Source of the DNA: Candidatus Heimdallarchaeota archaeon
GTDB taxonomy: Archaea > Asgardarchaeota > Heimdallarchaeia > Heimdallarchaeales > Kariarchaeaceae
Assembly (NCBI GenBank): GCA_021399405.1
Contig: JAAFKL010000190.1
Span: 1-17,594 of the forward strand
DNA: 17,594 nt
Direction of reading: 5' to 3'
The notes beneath the pieces were generated by a model. It was not told the DNA's origin and did no database searches. It saw only the letters and a list, made by a program, of their open reading frames with translations. Within the stretch, counting starts at the first letter, position 1. The number at the start of each line of letters is the position of its first letter. Positions 6,667-15,957 of the stretch are shown piece by piece. A program made the position numbers and the translations under genes.

Positions 6667-7007
6667 TATAATAAATTACCTAAAAGAAAATCAATAAATC
6701 AAAGCTTCTCGATCAAGATCTAGTCCTTGTGCTAGAAAGACACAAAACGCCATGTAGTCACAACCTCATTCAATTTATTATGTTAAATTAGAATCAAATC
6801 ATATATTTTATTACAAGAACTTTTTACAAAGCATATTCATTTAGGAAATGTAAAGTGAATCAAATTATTTCAGCCAAATTTGCTCATTAAATATCCCTTT
6901 TTGAGGAATAATTTCTGTTATCGCATTAAGAAAGAACCCACTAAAGCTTCTGATTCGATCTGATGGCAAAGAATTAAAGTAGCAGTAATTTAAATATTCA
7001 TATAGTA
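6667..7007. other. 341-base divergent intergenic region with no convincing gene
   Basis: This is the longest gap in the window, between two unrecognised divergent genes. I see no tRNA, no stable hairpin and no long frame. The longest curiosity is a minus-strand stop-to-stop frame of 25 codons, with an ATG at 6753 giving 20 residues. A TTTAAATATT at 6989-6998 is a good TATA box by sequence, but it is centred only 14 bases before the ATG at 7008, too close for a leaderless start there. Promoter elements for both flanking genes must lie here. Confidence 0.5.
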
Positions 7008-8699
7008 ATGGCGGAAGATGCAACTTTCAGTAGTAACGAAACTGAACTATACCTCGGGAGTGCACCTTCAGAACAGGACCAAGATATCATTCCATCATTC
7101 ACTGCAAGTGGATTTGTGCCATTGGGTTGGTTTTTCTTTTTCAAACCTGATGATATTTTAAATCGAGAAAGTGTGAATCCTAAAAGTTGGCAAGGATTGA
7201 TATCTGAAGATACCAACTTCACAGAAGTTGGAGCAGATTCTGTCGATCAATATATGAAAGAACCAATTATGTTGAAAACGACATTACCAGAAGCAAAAGC
7301 AAGGCTTACCGAATTTAAAGAAGCTTTCCAGTCTCTACCTTATATATGGTCATATTTTAGAATAATTGGTATCCTTGATAATCAACTTGAGAAAATAATT
7401 ACTGAACTTGAAGAGAATTTTGTTGTTACGCCCGTCAGAAAAGTAACTCCCGAATTTGACAAGCCTAGATCTCAAGTCAAAGTAAAAGCAGAAAAATCTA
7501 GTACCCAGAAAATTGAAGCAAAACCTGTCAGTGCAGATTTAGATAATCCGTTCGCTGAATTGGAAGATTTTGGTCTAGACACAAAACCAGATGCTGGAGA
7601 TGATGATATACTATTGGGATTAGATTCAGATCTCATATCTGCTTTGGAAGCTGCTACAGAATTTGACAGAATGCAAGAAGAAATTAAGGTTGAACAGCAG
7701 TTTGAGGATGATCTAGAAGACCCCAATGTATTGCCAATTATCATTAATTTTGATAAAATTTCGGGAAAATCAAATGGCTACAGGATAGGTAAAGTCCCAG
7801 TTATACTTGAAAGACTCCTACATCATGCAAAACGGGAGGGAAAAATGACTAGGATTATGCAAGATTATCTTCAAGATATTTTTCGAGAATTATCAATAGA
7901 TTGGCGTATTACAGGATTATTAGCAGAAGATTTTGTCCAAAGTGATCCCTCTACGCTTTCTTACCAACTTATTGGTAGTCCAAGTCCATTCGTAATAATT
8001 CGTGAATCTTTTGATTTAAGATACTGGACCACTGAGGCTCTTCAATCGGGGGATGAGCGGTTAATGTATACCTTAGCCATGCTTCCCAGTGAAGAAATAC
8101 ATAGAGCAATACGAGATGGGCGATTAAATGAGATGCAAGATAGAATTGGAAATATTCTTATCACAACTCAATCATATAATCCACCTATGTTATCTTTAGA
8201 TAATCTAAAAAAACAACCTGTGAATTCAAATATTTGGGGATTTAGGGTTTTAATACAGGATATTAGTGGTGAATATAAAGCTGCAACTATCTTATGTAAT
8301 GATCCCAACAAATCATGGGAAGATGATTTCAAAGCAAAAGTCAATCTACCTGGTGTATTAATTGATTGGAATGTGGAATATCTTGCCCGATTTTCAGATT
8401 TCAGCGATAGCGACAATTACAGAGTTGTGTTGAAAAAGGCAAAAGATATTGAGTTTACATTTCAAGCATTTGTGAGATGGGTTAGAAGACACAATATTCT
8501 TTATAGAAATAAATATGGCGTAACCGGTACAATATCTTATCTTAAACAAATAATTATTGACACGGAAGATAAAGAACTAGGTAAATTAGTGTTTGATATT
8601 CTTACTAATCTTACGGAATTTGGGATATCACAGGCTACAGAAGTATTATCCGATGATGCTATTGTTCGCAAACTCCCCTGGCTTTATTCAGATGCTTGA
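7008..8699 (+). CDS. Unrecognised 563-residue protein with acidic linker
   Basis: I do not recognise this protein. It is cytosolic by composition. Residues 1-140 form a first domain with an aromatic patch at 40-46 (GWFFFF) and a helical end. Residues 141-175 are basic and rich in K, S and P. Residues 175-240 are strongly acidic and low-complexity (for example [11 protein letters not shown]), like a flexible linker or interaction segment. Residues 241-563 form a longer globular part with helices around 262-296, a mixed region at 320-460 and a helical C-terminus. No catalytic motif is evident. The ATG at 7008 is the only reasonable start near the frame opening. Its last 16 bases overlap the end of the convergent SPATA20-like gene. 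Confidence 0.75.
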   Translation: MAEDATFSSNETELYLGSAPSEQDQDIIPSFTASGFVPLGWFFFFKPDDILNRESVNPKSWQGLISEDTNFTEVGADSVDQYMKEPIMLKTTLPEAKARLTEFKEAFQSLPYIWSYFRIIGILDNQLEKIITELEENFVVTPVRKVTPEFDKPRSQVKVKAEKSSTQKIEAKPVSADLDNPFAELEDFGLDTKPDAGDDDILLGLDSDLISALEAATEFDRMQEEIKVEQQFEDDLEDPNVLPIIINFDKISGKSNGYRIGKVPVILERLLHHAKREGKMTRIMQDYLQDIFRELSIDWRITGLLAEDFVQSDPSTLSYQLIGSPSPFVIIRESFDLRYWTTEALQSGDERLMYTLAMLPSEEIHRAIRDGRLNEMQDRIGNILITTQSYNPPMLSLDNLKKQPVNSNIWGFRVLIQDISGEYKAATILCNDPNKSWEDDFKAKVNLPGVLIDWNVEYLARFSDFSDSDNYRVVLKKAKDIEFTFQAFVRWVRRHNILYRNKYGVTGTISYLKQIIIDTEDKELGKLVFDILTNLTEFGISQATEVLSDDAIVRKLPWLYSDA

Positions 8700-10780
8700 T
8701 TTCTATTTAATTCTTCAATTACCGCTTCTGTAGTAAGGAGTGGAAGAGAACAACTCATACCTTCACAAATAAAAACAGTAGGAACTGAGGTATCATCTCT
8801 AGATTCAAGTACATCCCAAAATGGTCTTCCATCTTCCTTATTACCCTTATTCCACCTATAGACCAATCTATGAGGAATATATTCTGAATTGTGAGCGCGA
8901 TTCAGACTCCCCTCTTCATCATTTACAATAACTAACTCAGTAGGATATCGCAAGTAGTTAGTTAAACTCAGCAAAAGAGTGTTCATAGATCCTGGAAATT
9001 CATTCATCCGTTCTACAAAGCTTTCAGCAATTTTCTTTCCCCTTTCCACCAAATCTTCCCTCATCAAATATTTTCCTAATTTGAAAAGGTTCTCGACCAT
9101 AGCTCCTAATCCCGAACTCATTGAATCATCAGATATTGAAACAACTCTGCCCAATATATTTTCTTCAGTAGGCGAATTGAGAAAATATATTCTTGCTTCC
9201 GGGTCATAAAATTTAATTTCCATTAAAGAATGGATATTGTCTGCAATTCTCATATACTCCCAATTATCTGTGTACTCAAAGGCTTGTATCAATGCTGCAA
9301 TCAAAAAACTATAATCAGGTAAGACGCCTTCAATATCACGTTTAATAAAATCTTCATCACCCTGATAAATTCGTAACACAAAATCAGCTCTCAAATTATT
9401 TGTTAAGACAAAATTGAGAGCTCTAATCGCTAAATCTCCAGCTTTTGGGTAATTTAACAATTCAGCAGCAACTAGTAATCCTTTAATCATAAGAGAGTTC
9501 CAGGCAGTTATTTGTTTCGTATCAGTTGATGGTGCTACTCTTTTGAATCTATTTTCAAATAAAATTTGACGTATATTATTTAAACTGGAAAATATAGTAT
9601 CCTCATCTAATTTAAGTTCTTGAGCAATGTCCTGCATGTTTTTAACAATTGATAAAATATTCATTCCTTTGATTTCAGGATGATGTGGGTCCTTGAAATT
9701 CCCTTTTTGAGTCAAGCCATACCTTAGTTTGGCGATATCGAATTTATCTTCGAGCAAATCTCGGATTTCATCAAATTGCCAAACGAAAAAAGTACCCTCA
9801 CGACCTTCACTCTCTGCATTTAGTGCTGAGTAAAATCCTCCTTGTTCACTCACCATTTCCCTTTCGACCCAATTAATGGTGTCTTTGACCACCCAGTTCG
9901 CAAATGAATCTTTAGTTATAGCAAATAACTCTGCTCCCAATTGAATTAAGCCTGCATTATCATAAAGCATTTTTTCAAAATGTGGAACCAACCATTGGGA
10001 ATCAACAGAATATCGAGAAAATCCTCCACCTAATTGATCATACAAGCCTCCTTTTGCCATTTTATGATAAGTAAATCTTGTAAAACCTATTAAATCTGTT
10101 AGGTTCTTTGTATGGCCTTCCTGAAGTAGAAACCTAAATACTGATATTCGGGGAAATTTAGGTGCTGTACCAATTCCTCCATCTTTTCCATCAAACCGTC
10201 CTCGAATCGAGGTCAGTTCTTTAGTAAATATATCCTCTGAAAGTTCTCCTTTGGAGCGATACATATATTCTCCCAAGGATTTTAAGCCACGAATTAAATT
10301 TGTTGCTTGTTTTTCAACGGCCTCTTTATCCTCATTCCAAGCTTTGATAATTTGCTGGTTAATATTCATGAAAGAGACCATCCCGAAAGAGGCTTTTTTG
10401 GGAAAATATGTTCCTATGAAAAATGGCGACCCATCTGGATGTGCAAATACTGACAAAGGCCATCCACCACCTCTTCTATTTAACATCTGATACATCTCTT
10501 GATATGCTTTGTCAACGTCAGGATGCTCTTCTCTATCAATTTTAATATTGATAAAGTTCTCATTCATAAATTTAGCAGTTGTTTCATCTTCGAAACTCTC
10601 TCGAGCCATTACATGGCACCAATGACAGGTTGAATATCCTATACTGATGAAGATTGGACGATTGAGATCTTTCGCTTCTTCAAATGCTTCTTGAGAGTAT
10701 GGCCACCAATTTACAGGATTATCTTTATGTTGTTGTAGATATGGGGATGACTCTTTACCGAGGAGATTAACCATGATCAA
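8684..10780 (-). CDS. YyaL/SPATA20 family protein (DUF255 thioredoxin-like plus six-hairpin glycosidase-like fold)
   Basis: A 698-residue protein, about the length of bacterial YyaL and animal SPATA20. The N-terminal DUF255 thioredoxin-like domain begins with the family signature [16 protein letters not shown] at 11-26, followed by a redox-type CHWC at 52-55 and [10 protein letters not shown] at 81-90. Residues of about 200-650 form the helical-barrel part, with [18 protein letters not shown] and [14 protein letters not shown] segments. The molecular function of the family is not firmly established; spermatogenesis-associated refers to the mammalian member. The start is either TTG at 10780, with an AAAATATAA box about 28 bases upstream, or ATG at 10774, two codons later. 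The 3' end overlaps the convergent 563-residue gene by 16 bases. Confidence 0.92.
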   Translation of the reverse strand: MIMVNLLGKESSPYLQQHKDNPVNWWPYSQEAFEEAKDLNRPIFISIGYSTCHWCHVMARESFEDETTAKFMNENFINIKIDREEHPDVDKAYQEMYQMLNRRGGGWPLSVFAHPDGSPFFIGTYFPKKASFGMVSFMNINQQIIKAWNEDKEAVEKQATNLIRGLKSLGEYMYRSKGELSEDIFTKELTSIRGRFDGKDGGIGTAPKFPRISVFRFLLQEGHTKNLTDLIGFTRFTYHKMAKGGLYDQLGGGFSRYSVDSQWLVPHFEKMLYDNAGLIQLGAELFAITKDSFANWVVKDTINWVEREMVSEQGGFYSALNAESEGREGTFFVWQFDEIRDLLEDKFDIAKLRYGLTQKGNFKDPHHPEIKGMNILSIVKNMQDIAQELKLDEDTIFSSLNNIRQILFENRFKRVAPSTDTKQITAWNSLMIKGLLVAAELLNYPKAGDLAIRALNFVLTNNLRADFVLRIYQGDEDFIKRDIEGVLPDYSFLIAALIQAFEYTDNWEYMRIADNIHSLMEIKFYDPEARIYFLNSPTEENILGRVVSISDDSMSSGLGAMVENLFKLGKYLMREDLVERGKKIAESFVERMNEFPGSMNTLLLSLTNYLRYPTELVIVNDEEGSLNRAHNSEYIPHRLVYRWNKGNKEDGRPFWDVLESRDDTSVPTVFICEGMSCSLPLLTTEAVIEELNRNQASE

Positions 10781-10803
10781 CCCGATTTTCCATAGTTTAA
10801 GAA

Positions 10804-10812
10804 TTATATTTT
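10804..10812 (-). promoter_or_regulatory. TATA-like box for the SPATA20-like gene
   Basis: AAAATATAA on the minus strand is centred about 28 bases before TTG 10780 and 34 before ATG 10774. The spacing slightly favours the TTG as the first codon of a leaderless mRNA, although a six-base leader to the ATG is also possible. Confidence 0.45.
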
Positions 10813-10882
10813 AGTTGAAATTGACTAAATATTAAATCATCCGATAAACGTATTCATCATCATGATTACAAGCCATGTTATT

Positions 10883-11791
10883 TTACATATTCTCTATAAT
10901 GTCTAATTCATCTATAATTTCATCAGCTGCTAGTTTCGCCAAAAATTTTCCAAATTCATCTGAGTGTAGTGCTTTGTTTGTCCAAAAATCGATATATCTG
11001 GAATTTTTAATTAATTTACCAACCGTAATATTTCTATCTGATTCATGGATTTTGTCAGTTGTTGCACCCGCTATAATTACATTAGCATCCAGCTTTGGTA
11101 GAAATTCCCAAGCTTTGAATTTCGTTACATGTCTTGCACTGGTCCTTACTTTCCAAGGATCTGCGGCATCAAATGTCGTGATGTACTTTTCTGCTTGTTC
11201 TGGGTTTGATTTTCTATCGATTTTAAAAGTTAAAACATGCCATTTCACATATTTTTTTACTAATTTAATCATGAATAGAGGCATGGATAAGAGTAATCTA
11301 CCTAGTATTGGTGGTAATTTAAAATCTGGATTTGGGCTTATCAATACTGTAAGAAATGGTTTTGAATTAGATTCACTAAGTAAATGGAGTAATGCAGATC
11401 CCCCTAATGATGACCCAACACAAATTGATTCTTGAAAATTCAATTCGAGGTTATCTTTTAATGATTGAATGTCAATCGACATTCTTTCAATACCCATTTG
11501 TGTGGATTTAGTTCTTTCCAAAATACTTGAATTCTTCTCTCTGGTTTCAATGTAAATCAATTTGGTAAATTCTGAAATAGTTTTAGTGACTTCTATCCAA
11601 CCTGTGGGTTGTGAAAACCATCCTGGGACCAAAATAATTGGTCGTAATTTATTTTCATCATTCTTTGGTGTACTTGATACAACTAATAGATGTACGCCAT
11701 CACTCATTTCATGATATCTATAGGTAATAATACAATTTGGATGAAAAAAAAGTTCCCATTTTTTTTGATCAAATTCGTCAGTAATTTGCAA
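10883..11791 (-). CDS. Alpha/beta hydrolase
   Basis: A 302-residue protein with the alpha/beta hydrolase order of motifs. A strand leads into VPGWFSQPTGW at 55-65 (oxyanion-hole region), the nucleophile elbow is GSSLGG at 126-131 with S128 as nucleophile, the likely acid is D246 in GATTDKIH, and the catalytic histidine is H276 in KALHSDEF. There is no signal peptide. The substrate is not evident, and esterase, lipase-like or thioesterase activity is possible. The start is TTG at 11791, with a TATATTTA box about 31 bases upstream. It shares a 154-base divergent region with the DJ-1/PfpI gene and lies 102 bases upstream of the SPATA20-like gene on the same strand. Confidence 0.85.
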   Translation of the reverse strand: MQITDEFDQKKWELFFHPNCIITYRYHEMSDGVHLLVVSSTPKNDENKLRPIILVPGWFSQPTGWIEVTKTISEFTKLIYIETREKNSSILERTKSTQMGIERMSIDIQSLKDNLELNFQESICVGSSLGGSALLHLLSESNSKPFLTVLISPNPDFKLPPILGRLLLSMPLFMIKLVKKYVKWHVLTFKIDRKSNPEQAEKYITTFDAADPWKVRTSARHVTKFKAWEFLPKLDANVIIAGATTDKIHESDRNITVGKLIKNSRYIDFWTNKALHSDEFGKFLAKLAADEIIDELDIIENM

Positions 11792-11818
11792 TATCTTCAG
11801 TTTGATCAGTATACTCAG

Positions 11819-11826
11819 TAAATATA
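11819..11826 (-). promoter_or_regulatory. TATA-like box for the alpha/beta hydrolase
   Basis: TATATTTA on the minus strand is centred about 31 bases before the TTG at 11791, slightly farther than typical. This would allow a leader of a few bases. Confidence 0.35.
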
Positions 11827-11915
11827 TGTATTTCTAAGCAATTATAGCCTTATTTAATCATACATTATATTCCAAATCCGCCTAACAGTAATATGAGGGA
11901 ATTATCAATGCTAAG

Positions 11916-11923
11916 TTTAATAA
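11916..11923 (+). promoter_or_regulatory. TATA-like box for the DJ-1/PfpI gene
   Basis: TTTAATAA is centred about 26-27 bases before the ATG at 11946, the standard spacing for a leaderless archaeal mRNA. The ATG at 11942 is in another frame and closes after three codons. Confidence 0.5.
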
Positions 11924-11945
11924 TTATCAAATAAATTTCTAATGT

Positions 11946-12623
11946 ATGAGTATTAAAAATTTGAAATTAATTGATGTGGGGATAATTATTTTTGATGATG
12001 TCGATCTACTTGATTTTACAGGACCCAAGGAGGTATTCAATGCTGCAGCTATTCAGGGGAACCTGGATGATATTGACAGTTCAGATAGTTTCTCATCAAT
12101 GTACAACACAATATCTTTATTCAATGCTAAATTAATTTCTGTATATAATCAGGAATTTATCACCACAGCAGATGGGACCAAAATTATTCCTGATTTTTGT
12201 ATTGATGATCTCGAAGATGAAAACAATCGATTTCATCCATTTATCTATGTTATACCAGGTGGAAAAGGTGTACACAAAGTCAGAAAAGATAAATCTTTTA
12301 TTAGTTGGTTGAAATTAAAAGTATCTGAGGCTCATTTGTCATTATCTGTCTGTACTGGTGCATATGCGTTGGCTGAGACTGGATTGCTGGATGATGAAGA
12401 ATTAGTGACAACTCATTGGAACCATTATCATAAAATTCTAGAGGAATTCCCTAATATTACTTTAGCAAATAATGCAAGATACGTAGATAATGGTACAAAT
12501 ATAATCACTGCTGGTGGCGTTAGCGCTGGGATTGATGGAGCTTTGAAAGTTGTATCTAGACTAGTTTCTGATGAAGTTGCTGAACGGGTTGCAGAGCAAA
12601 TTGTTTACCCGTGGCTTAATTAG
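11946..12623 (+). CDS. DJ-1/PfpI family protein, isonitrile-hydratase-like
   Basis: A 225-residue protein of the DJ-1/PfpI (class I glutamine amidotransferase-like) superfamily. The nucleophile elbow is SVCTGAYAL at 134-142 with C136. The segment LLDFTGPKEVF at 21-31 supplies D23 and E29, and VTTHW at 154-158 follows the cysteine helix. The combination of the D in the first loop, CTG at the elbow, the AETGLL helix and TTHW is characteristic of the branch containing isonitrile hydratase and the N-terminal domain of GATase1-type AraC regulators. There is no DNA-binding domain, so this is a stand-alone enzyme or stress protein. An insertion at about 38-55 is acidic and serine-rich. The substrate is unproven. 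It is transcribed alone from a divergent promoter region. Confidence 0.88.
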   Translation: MSIKNLKLIDVGIIIFDDVDLLDFTGPKEVFNAAAIQGNLDDIDSSDSFSSMYNTISLFNAKLISVYNQEFITTADGTKIIPDFCIDDLEDENNRFHPFIYVIPGGKGVHKVRKDKSFISWLKLKVSEAHLSLSVCTGAYALAETGLLDDEELVTTHWNHYHKILEEFPNITLANNARYVDNGTNIITAGGVSAGIDGALKVVSRLVSDEVAERVAEQIVYPWLN

Positions 12624-12732
12624 TCTATTCTTGATTCAAGATCATTAATTTGTAGAATGAAATGCAAATACTCAGCAACAATTATGGTGAATAACCGTTA
12701 TTTTCAAAATACCTTACTAAAAGAGAAATTAG

Positions 12733-13107
12733 TTGACAAGAAATAATCACTTCATATTCTTTATTGAGGAAGATGAGTACGAAGGTCTGAGAAAAGATAG
12801 AATCTTTCGACTACTCAGATCGAGAAGTAGGTATAAAATAAAAGATCATGATTATATCCTTTTTGGATTAAAATCAAAGGAAGGTAATAAATCAATCATA
12901 GCAGAGTATGAGACAGTTTCAACTGAAACAATTGGTAATGGAACTAAAATTATGTTAGAACCTATCTACAATGCACCTAAACATCAAGGATTGAAAATGA
13001 ATGATCTAGTAACGCTTACATTAAGCGAATCTTTGAATTTCAACAAATCAGTGATTAAACTCTCAAAGAAAGATTTTGTATTTCTTTCAGAAAGACTAAC
13101 TAGATAA
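12733..13107 (+). CDS. Small unrecognised 124-residue protein
   Basis: I do not recognise this small protein. It is soluble, lacks cysteines, and has a basic patch at 20-36 (RKDRIFRLLRSRSRYK). Predicted beta strands follow (DYILFGLKS, SIIAEYETV, TKIMLEPIY, DLVTLTLSE), with a final KLSKKDFVFLSERL. The strand-rich pattern resembles small beta-barrel folds such as PUA-like domains, but I see no diagnostic motif. The start is TTG at 12733, with an AT-rich CAAAATACC about 25 bases upstream; no ATG lies nearby. It lies between the DJ-1/PfpI gene and the esterase gene, each with its own intergenic gap of about 100 bases. Confidence 0.55.
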   Translation: MTRNNHFIFFIEEDEYEGLRKDRIFRLLRSRSRYKIKDHDYILFGLKSKEGNKSIIAEYETVSTETIGNGTKIMLEPIYNAPKHQGLKMNDLVTLTLSESLNFNKSVIKLSKKDFVFLSERLTR

Positions 13108-13198
13108 GTAATTATCATAATTGATCAAAAAATAATTATAGGAATCTTAAAATATGTTAAGACTATTTGAATACTTGTAAGGAATTAATTTTCCAAGG

Positions 13199-14476
13199 AT
13201 GAATAGATTGGTTTCTATAATGTCAGATCCTAAAATATTGCGTAAAGGCACCTTAGACTCTCTTTTGAAGGAGTTAGAAAAACTCCCAACAACTGATAAA
13301 AAAGGATATATTGAAGATTGGTTGATCCATTTTGCACCAAACAATCCACTCTTTGAAGAGACCGATGAACCAGATATGGTAAACGGTACAATTTTTGTCA
13401 AAGAAAAAGCGAATGATCAATGGCAAAATCTATACCTAGTAGGTGATTCATTTGGATGGGATGATCCACATCACAATTTTAGCAAAATAAAAAATACTAA
13501 CTGGTGGTATGTCAGCTTTATTAGACCCAAAGGGTCTAAACTCCATTATGTATTGTCGCCGAATGAATTAGGTACATTAATTACTCAATTGGATCGCAAA
13601 GAACGTAGGAAAAATTGGTTTTTTGACACAAGAAATAAGCAGAATATTGAAACTACAAACAGAGTGCATTCAATTTCACAATTTCCAGGTTACCAAGAAA
13701 CAATCCACATAAGCGATTCAATACCCGAATTACGTACAATTAGGCTTCCTCGTCGGTTGGAGGGTAATAGAACAGTAAAAATAGGTACCATTACCAAAGA
13801 TAATGAAGAACCAAAACAAATGCTGATCCTTCATGATGGTGACGATATGATCCGTTACATGAATGCAACTCAGCAATTACAATATGGTGTGGACAATGGT
13901 TTGTGGGACCCAATGCTTGTTATAAGCTTATCAATACTCAAAGAGGAAAGGATAAAAGAATATGGAGGAAAAGGGGGGTACCCCGATTTTCTAGCAGAAA
14001 CTCTAATTCCCACAATTGAGGAATTGACCTCTTATAATTTTAAACCTGCAGACAGAACGATTGTTGGAACATCGATTGGCGCTTGGGGTGCTTTTGATGT
14101 TGTTTGGAAAAGAAATGATGTGATTAAAAACGTCGTTTGTCATTCAAGCCCTTGGTGGTGGTCTGACCAGAATCATAAGTTTTACATTAATCAAGTAGAA
14201 AATTCGAAAAAAGAAAATATTGGGAAAATCTATATTGATTGTGGGATTTTCGAAACAGGTCGAAAACCGCTGTCTACATATGATAGTACCAAAGAATTCA
14301 CCTCGGTCTTGAAAGAGAAGAAGTATAAATTCAAAGCACGTGAACTATTGATGGGTCATCGACATCAAAGTTGGTCATGGGGATTTCCAGGGGCAATAAA
14401 TTACATATACAATGACGAGATTGAATTCGGTCCCTTACCCGGTAGAGAAATGAATATTGAGGAAAAAAGTGAATAA
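13199..14476 (+). CDS. Enterochelin-esterase-like alpha/beta hydrolase
   Basis: A 425-residue protein resembling the Fes-type esterase layout. An N-terminal region at about 60-130 resembles the beta-sandwich substrate-shaping domain (LVGDSFGWDDP at 80-90, WYVSF, KLHYVLSPNE). An esterase-D/Fes-like catalytic domain runs from about 165 to 405. That domain has LHDGDD at 211-216, the nucleophile elbow GTSIG at 290-294 (S292), a DCGIFETGR segment at 347-355 that probably supplies the acid, and H387/H389 in MGHRHQSWSW for the histidine. There is no signal peptide, so it is probably cytosolic. Enterochelin hydrolysis is not implied, because no siderophore genes are present and the family acts on many esters. 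Starts are ATG 13199 or ATG 13220. Confidence 0.82.
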   Translation: MNRLVSIMSDPKILRKGTLDSLLKELEKLPTTDKKGYIEDWLIHFAPNNPLFEETDEPDMVNGTIFVKEKANDQWQNLYLVGDSFGWDDPHHNFSKIKNTNWWYVSFIRPKGSKLHYVLSPNELGTLITQLDRKERRKNWFFDTRNKQNIETTNRVHSISQFPGYQETIHISDSIPELRTIRLPRRLEGNRTVKIGTITKDNEEPKQMLILHDGDDMIRYMNATQQLQYGVDNGLWDPMLVISLSILKEERIKEYGGKGGYPDFLAETLIPTIEELTSYNFKPADRTIVGTSIGAWGAFDVVWKRNDVIKNVVCHSSPWWWSDQNHKFYINQVENSKKENIGKIYIDCGIFETGRKPLSTYDSTKEFTSVLKEKKYKFKARELLMGHRHQSWSWGFPGAINYIYNDEIEFGPLPGREMNIEEKSE

Positions 14477-14535
14477 TATCTCTTAAGTTTAACATTAATT
14501 GAACTTTAGAATTATTATAAAGCGAATTTTTTTAG

Positions 14536-15843
14536 TTGTATAACTTTAATCTTGGTACATTGACATCTTCGAACATCCACGATTCATTTGACATGAAAGT
14601 AAATTATCTTTCAGAAGAGTTTGGTCTTATAAAACCTGATTTGAATAATTCAGTTTCTGGAATTTTTCCAACTCTTCTGAGTCATCTAAATCTTGATAAT
14701 AAAGTAGACCCAAAATCACAAGGTTGGGTTGAGAATGCTAATTTTGATACAAAAATTGAAGAAAGTTTTCCGTCAGGTTATGATAATATTGTGATGTTAA
14801 TTTGCGATGGTGTTGGTGTAGAAAGGTTACAAGCAATCGGTGGGGCTGTTTGGGATAATATCAATTCACAGGGCACAATAGCAACAACAATGTATCCTTC
14901 TATGACTTCAACTGTCATGACTTCCTTAACTTATGGACAATATCCTGGCGATCATGGACTTGTAGGTTATAATATTTATAACGAGAATATTGATGCTGTA
15001 TGGAATTCACTGAACCTTCAATATCTTGATAATGAATATCAACAGAGATTTGTTTTAGAGAATCATGATCTTGATAAATTTGTTACTGGACTCCCTTTAA
15101 TTGATCAGGTTCAGAACTCTCATCCTGAAGTCAAAGTTTCATTTTTAGGTCCATCTCAATTAGAATCTCCAAGTCTGTTAGATCTAATCAATCGTAAAAT
15201 CCCGGTCACAACATATGATGAACCAAATGAGATGGGTATGAAATTTGGAGCATTACTCGGAGAGGAAGTCAAACATCATATTATTGCTGTTTATATCGGT
15301 TATGCAGATCATTTTGGGCATGTAATGGGCCCGGAAAGTAAAGAATATGCGGAAGCTGTTCACGGTATCAATCAAACAGTTCAGATGATGCAAAATCACC
15401 CAAAAGTTGCAAACGGTGGCACTATTATCGGAATGACATCCGATCATGGTCAAGTTCAGGTCGATCATTCTATTTCCAAATGGATGACTCGTTCTGAATG
15501 GAGAGATTACAAGGAAAAAGGGATTACGTTAGCTACAAGTGGCAGAGTCATTCATGCATATTGCAAAGATGATCAATTGGATAATTCTAAAATGTTACTG
15601 GAGGAGTTTGTTGATGGTAAAGGAATGGTAGTTGATCAAGCAGAATCAATGAATCTTTCCGGTGGTGGTGATAGTTTTAAACATAGATACGCTCAATTTT
15701 CAATGCTTACGCAAGATGGTTATTTGTTTGATGTACCAGAAGTTGTTCAATTAGGTGAAGAGATGCGTTTGCATGGTCAACACGGGTCCTTGACTGATAA
15801 GGAATTATTTGTCCCTGTCGGAATTTTTGGTGGAAATGGATAA
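14536..15843 (+). CDS. Alkaline-phosphatase-superfamily phosphodiesterase/nucleotide pyrophosphatase
   Basis: A 435-residue protein of the type I phosphodiesterase/nucleotide pyrophosphatase family. The two-metal site can be traced: D91 in LICDGVG, the nucleophile T124 in YPSMTSTV, D258 and H262 in YADHFGH, D303 and H304 in TSDHGQ, and H416 in HGQHGSLT. No signal peptide or membrane segment is present, so it is probably cytosolic. The substrate (nucleotide, phosphodiester or phosphonate) cannot be assigned. The longest frame starts with TTG at 14536. The ATG at 14593 (residue 20) is a serious alternative, since ATTATTATAAA at 14511-14521 is too close to the TTG for leaderless initiation. The esterase gene ends 59 bases upstream, so the two could be co-transcribed. 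Confidence 0.88.
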   Translation: MYNFNLGTLTSSNIHDSFDMKVNYLSEEFGLIKPDLNNSVSGIFPTLLSHLNLDNKVDPKSQGWVENANFDTKIEESFPSGYDNIVMLICDGVGVERLQAIGGAVWDNINSQGTIATTMYPSMTSTVMTSLTYGQYPGDHGLVGYNIYNENIDAVWNSLNLQYLDNEYQQRFVLENHDLDKFVTGLPLIDQVQNSHPEVKVSFLGPSQLESPSLLDLINRKIPVTTYDEPNEMGMKFGALLGEEVKHHIIAVYIGYADHFGHVMGPESKEYAEAVHGINQTVQMMQNHPKVANGGTIIGMTSDHGQVQVDHSISKWMTRSEWRDYKEKGITLATSGRVIHAYCKDDQLDNSKMLLEEFVDGKGMVVDQAESMNLSGGGDSFKHRYAQFSMLTQDGYLFDVPEVVQLGEEMRLHGQHGSLTDKELFVPVGIFGGNG

Positions 15844-15924
15844 ATATCGCACGTATTAATTCGATCGATCGAGACAGGGTGCATAGAAATATTAAATTCA
15901 TTATTGAAGATAGTTCTCCATAAT

Positions 15925-15933
15925 AAAATATAT
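15925..15933 (+). promoter_or_regulatory. TATA-like box deciding the start of the first DinB-like gene
   Basis: AAAATATAT is centred about 29 bases before the ATG at 15958. It lies inside the longer frame that could begin with TTG at 15904, which argues for the ATG as the true start. Confidence 0.5.
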
Positions 15934-15957
15934 GATGTTACTTTTTACAAGCATCAT

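Noticed and set aside
6693..6767. 25-codon minus-strand frame in the long gap
   Set aside because: Too short, with stop codons on both sides, no ribosome binding site or promoter spacing and no recognisable motif; probably chance.
6931..6980. tRNA-like or C/D-box-like sequence (GATTCGATCTGATGG)
   Set aside because: No cloverleaf can be drawn, and box C and box D elements are not in the right order or spacing.
10875..11435. 186-codon plus-strand frame
   Set aside because: It lies entirely antisense to the alpha/beta hydrolase, whose catalytic motifs are intact, and its product has no recognisable features.
15861..15872. TCGATCGATCGA 12-base palindrome
   Set aside because: It is a short tandem of GATC that is self-complementary by repetition. 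It lies just after the phosphodiesterase gene without a T tract, so neither a terminator nor an operator is supported.
15904..15957. 18-codon N-terminal extension of DinB copy A from a TTG
   Set aside because: A TATA-like box lies inside it at the right distance for the ATG at 15958, and the paralog aligns from that ATG.
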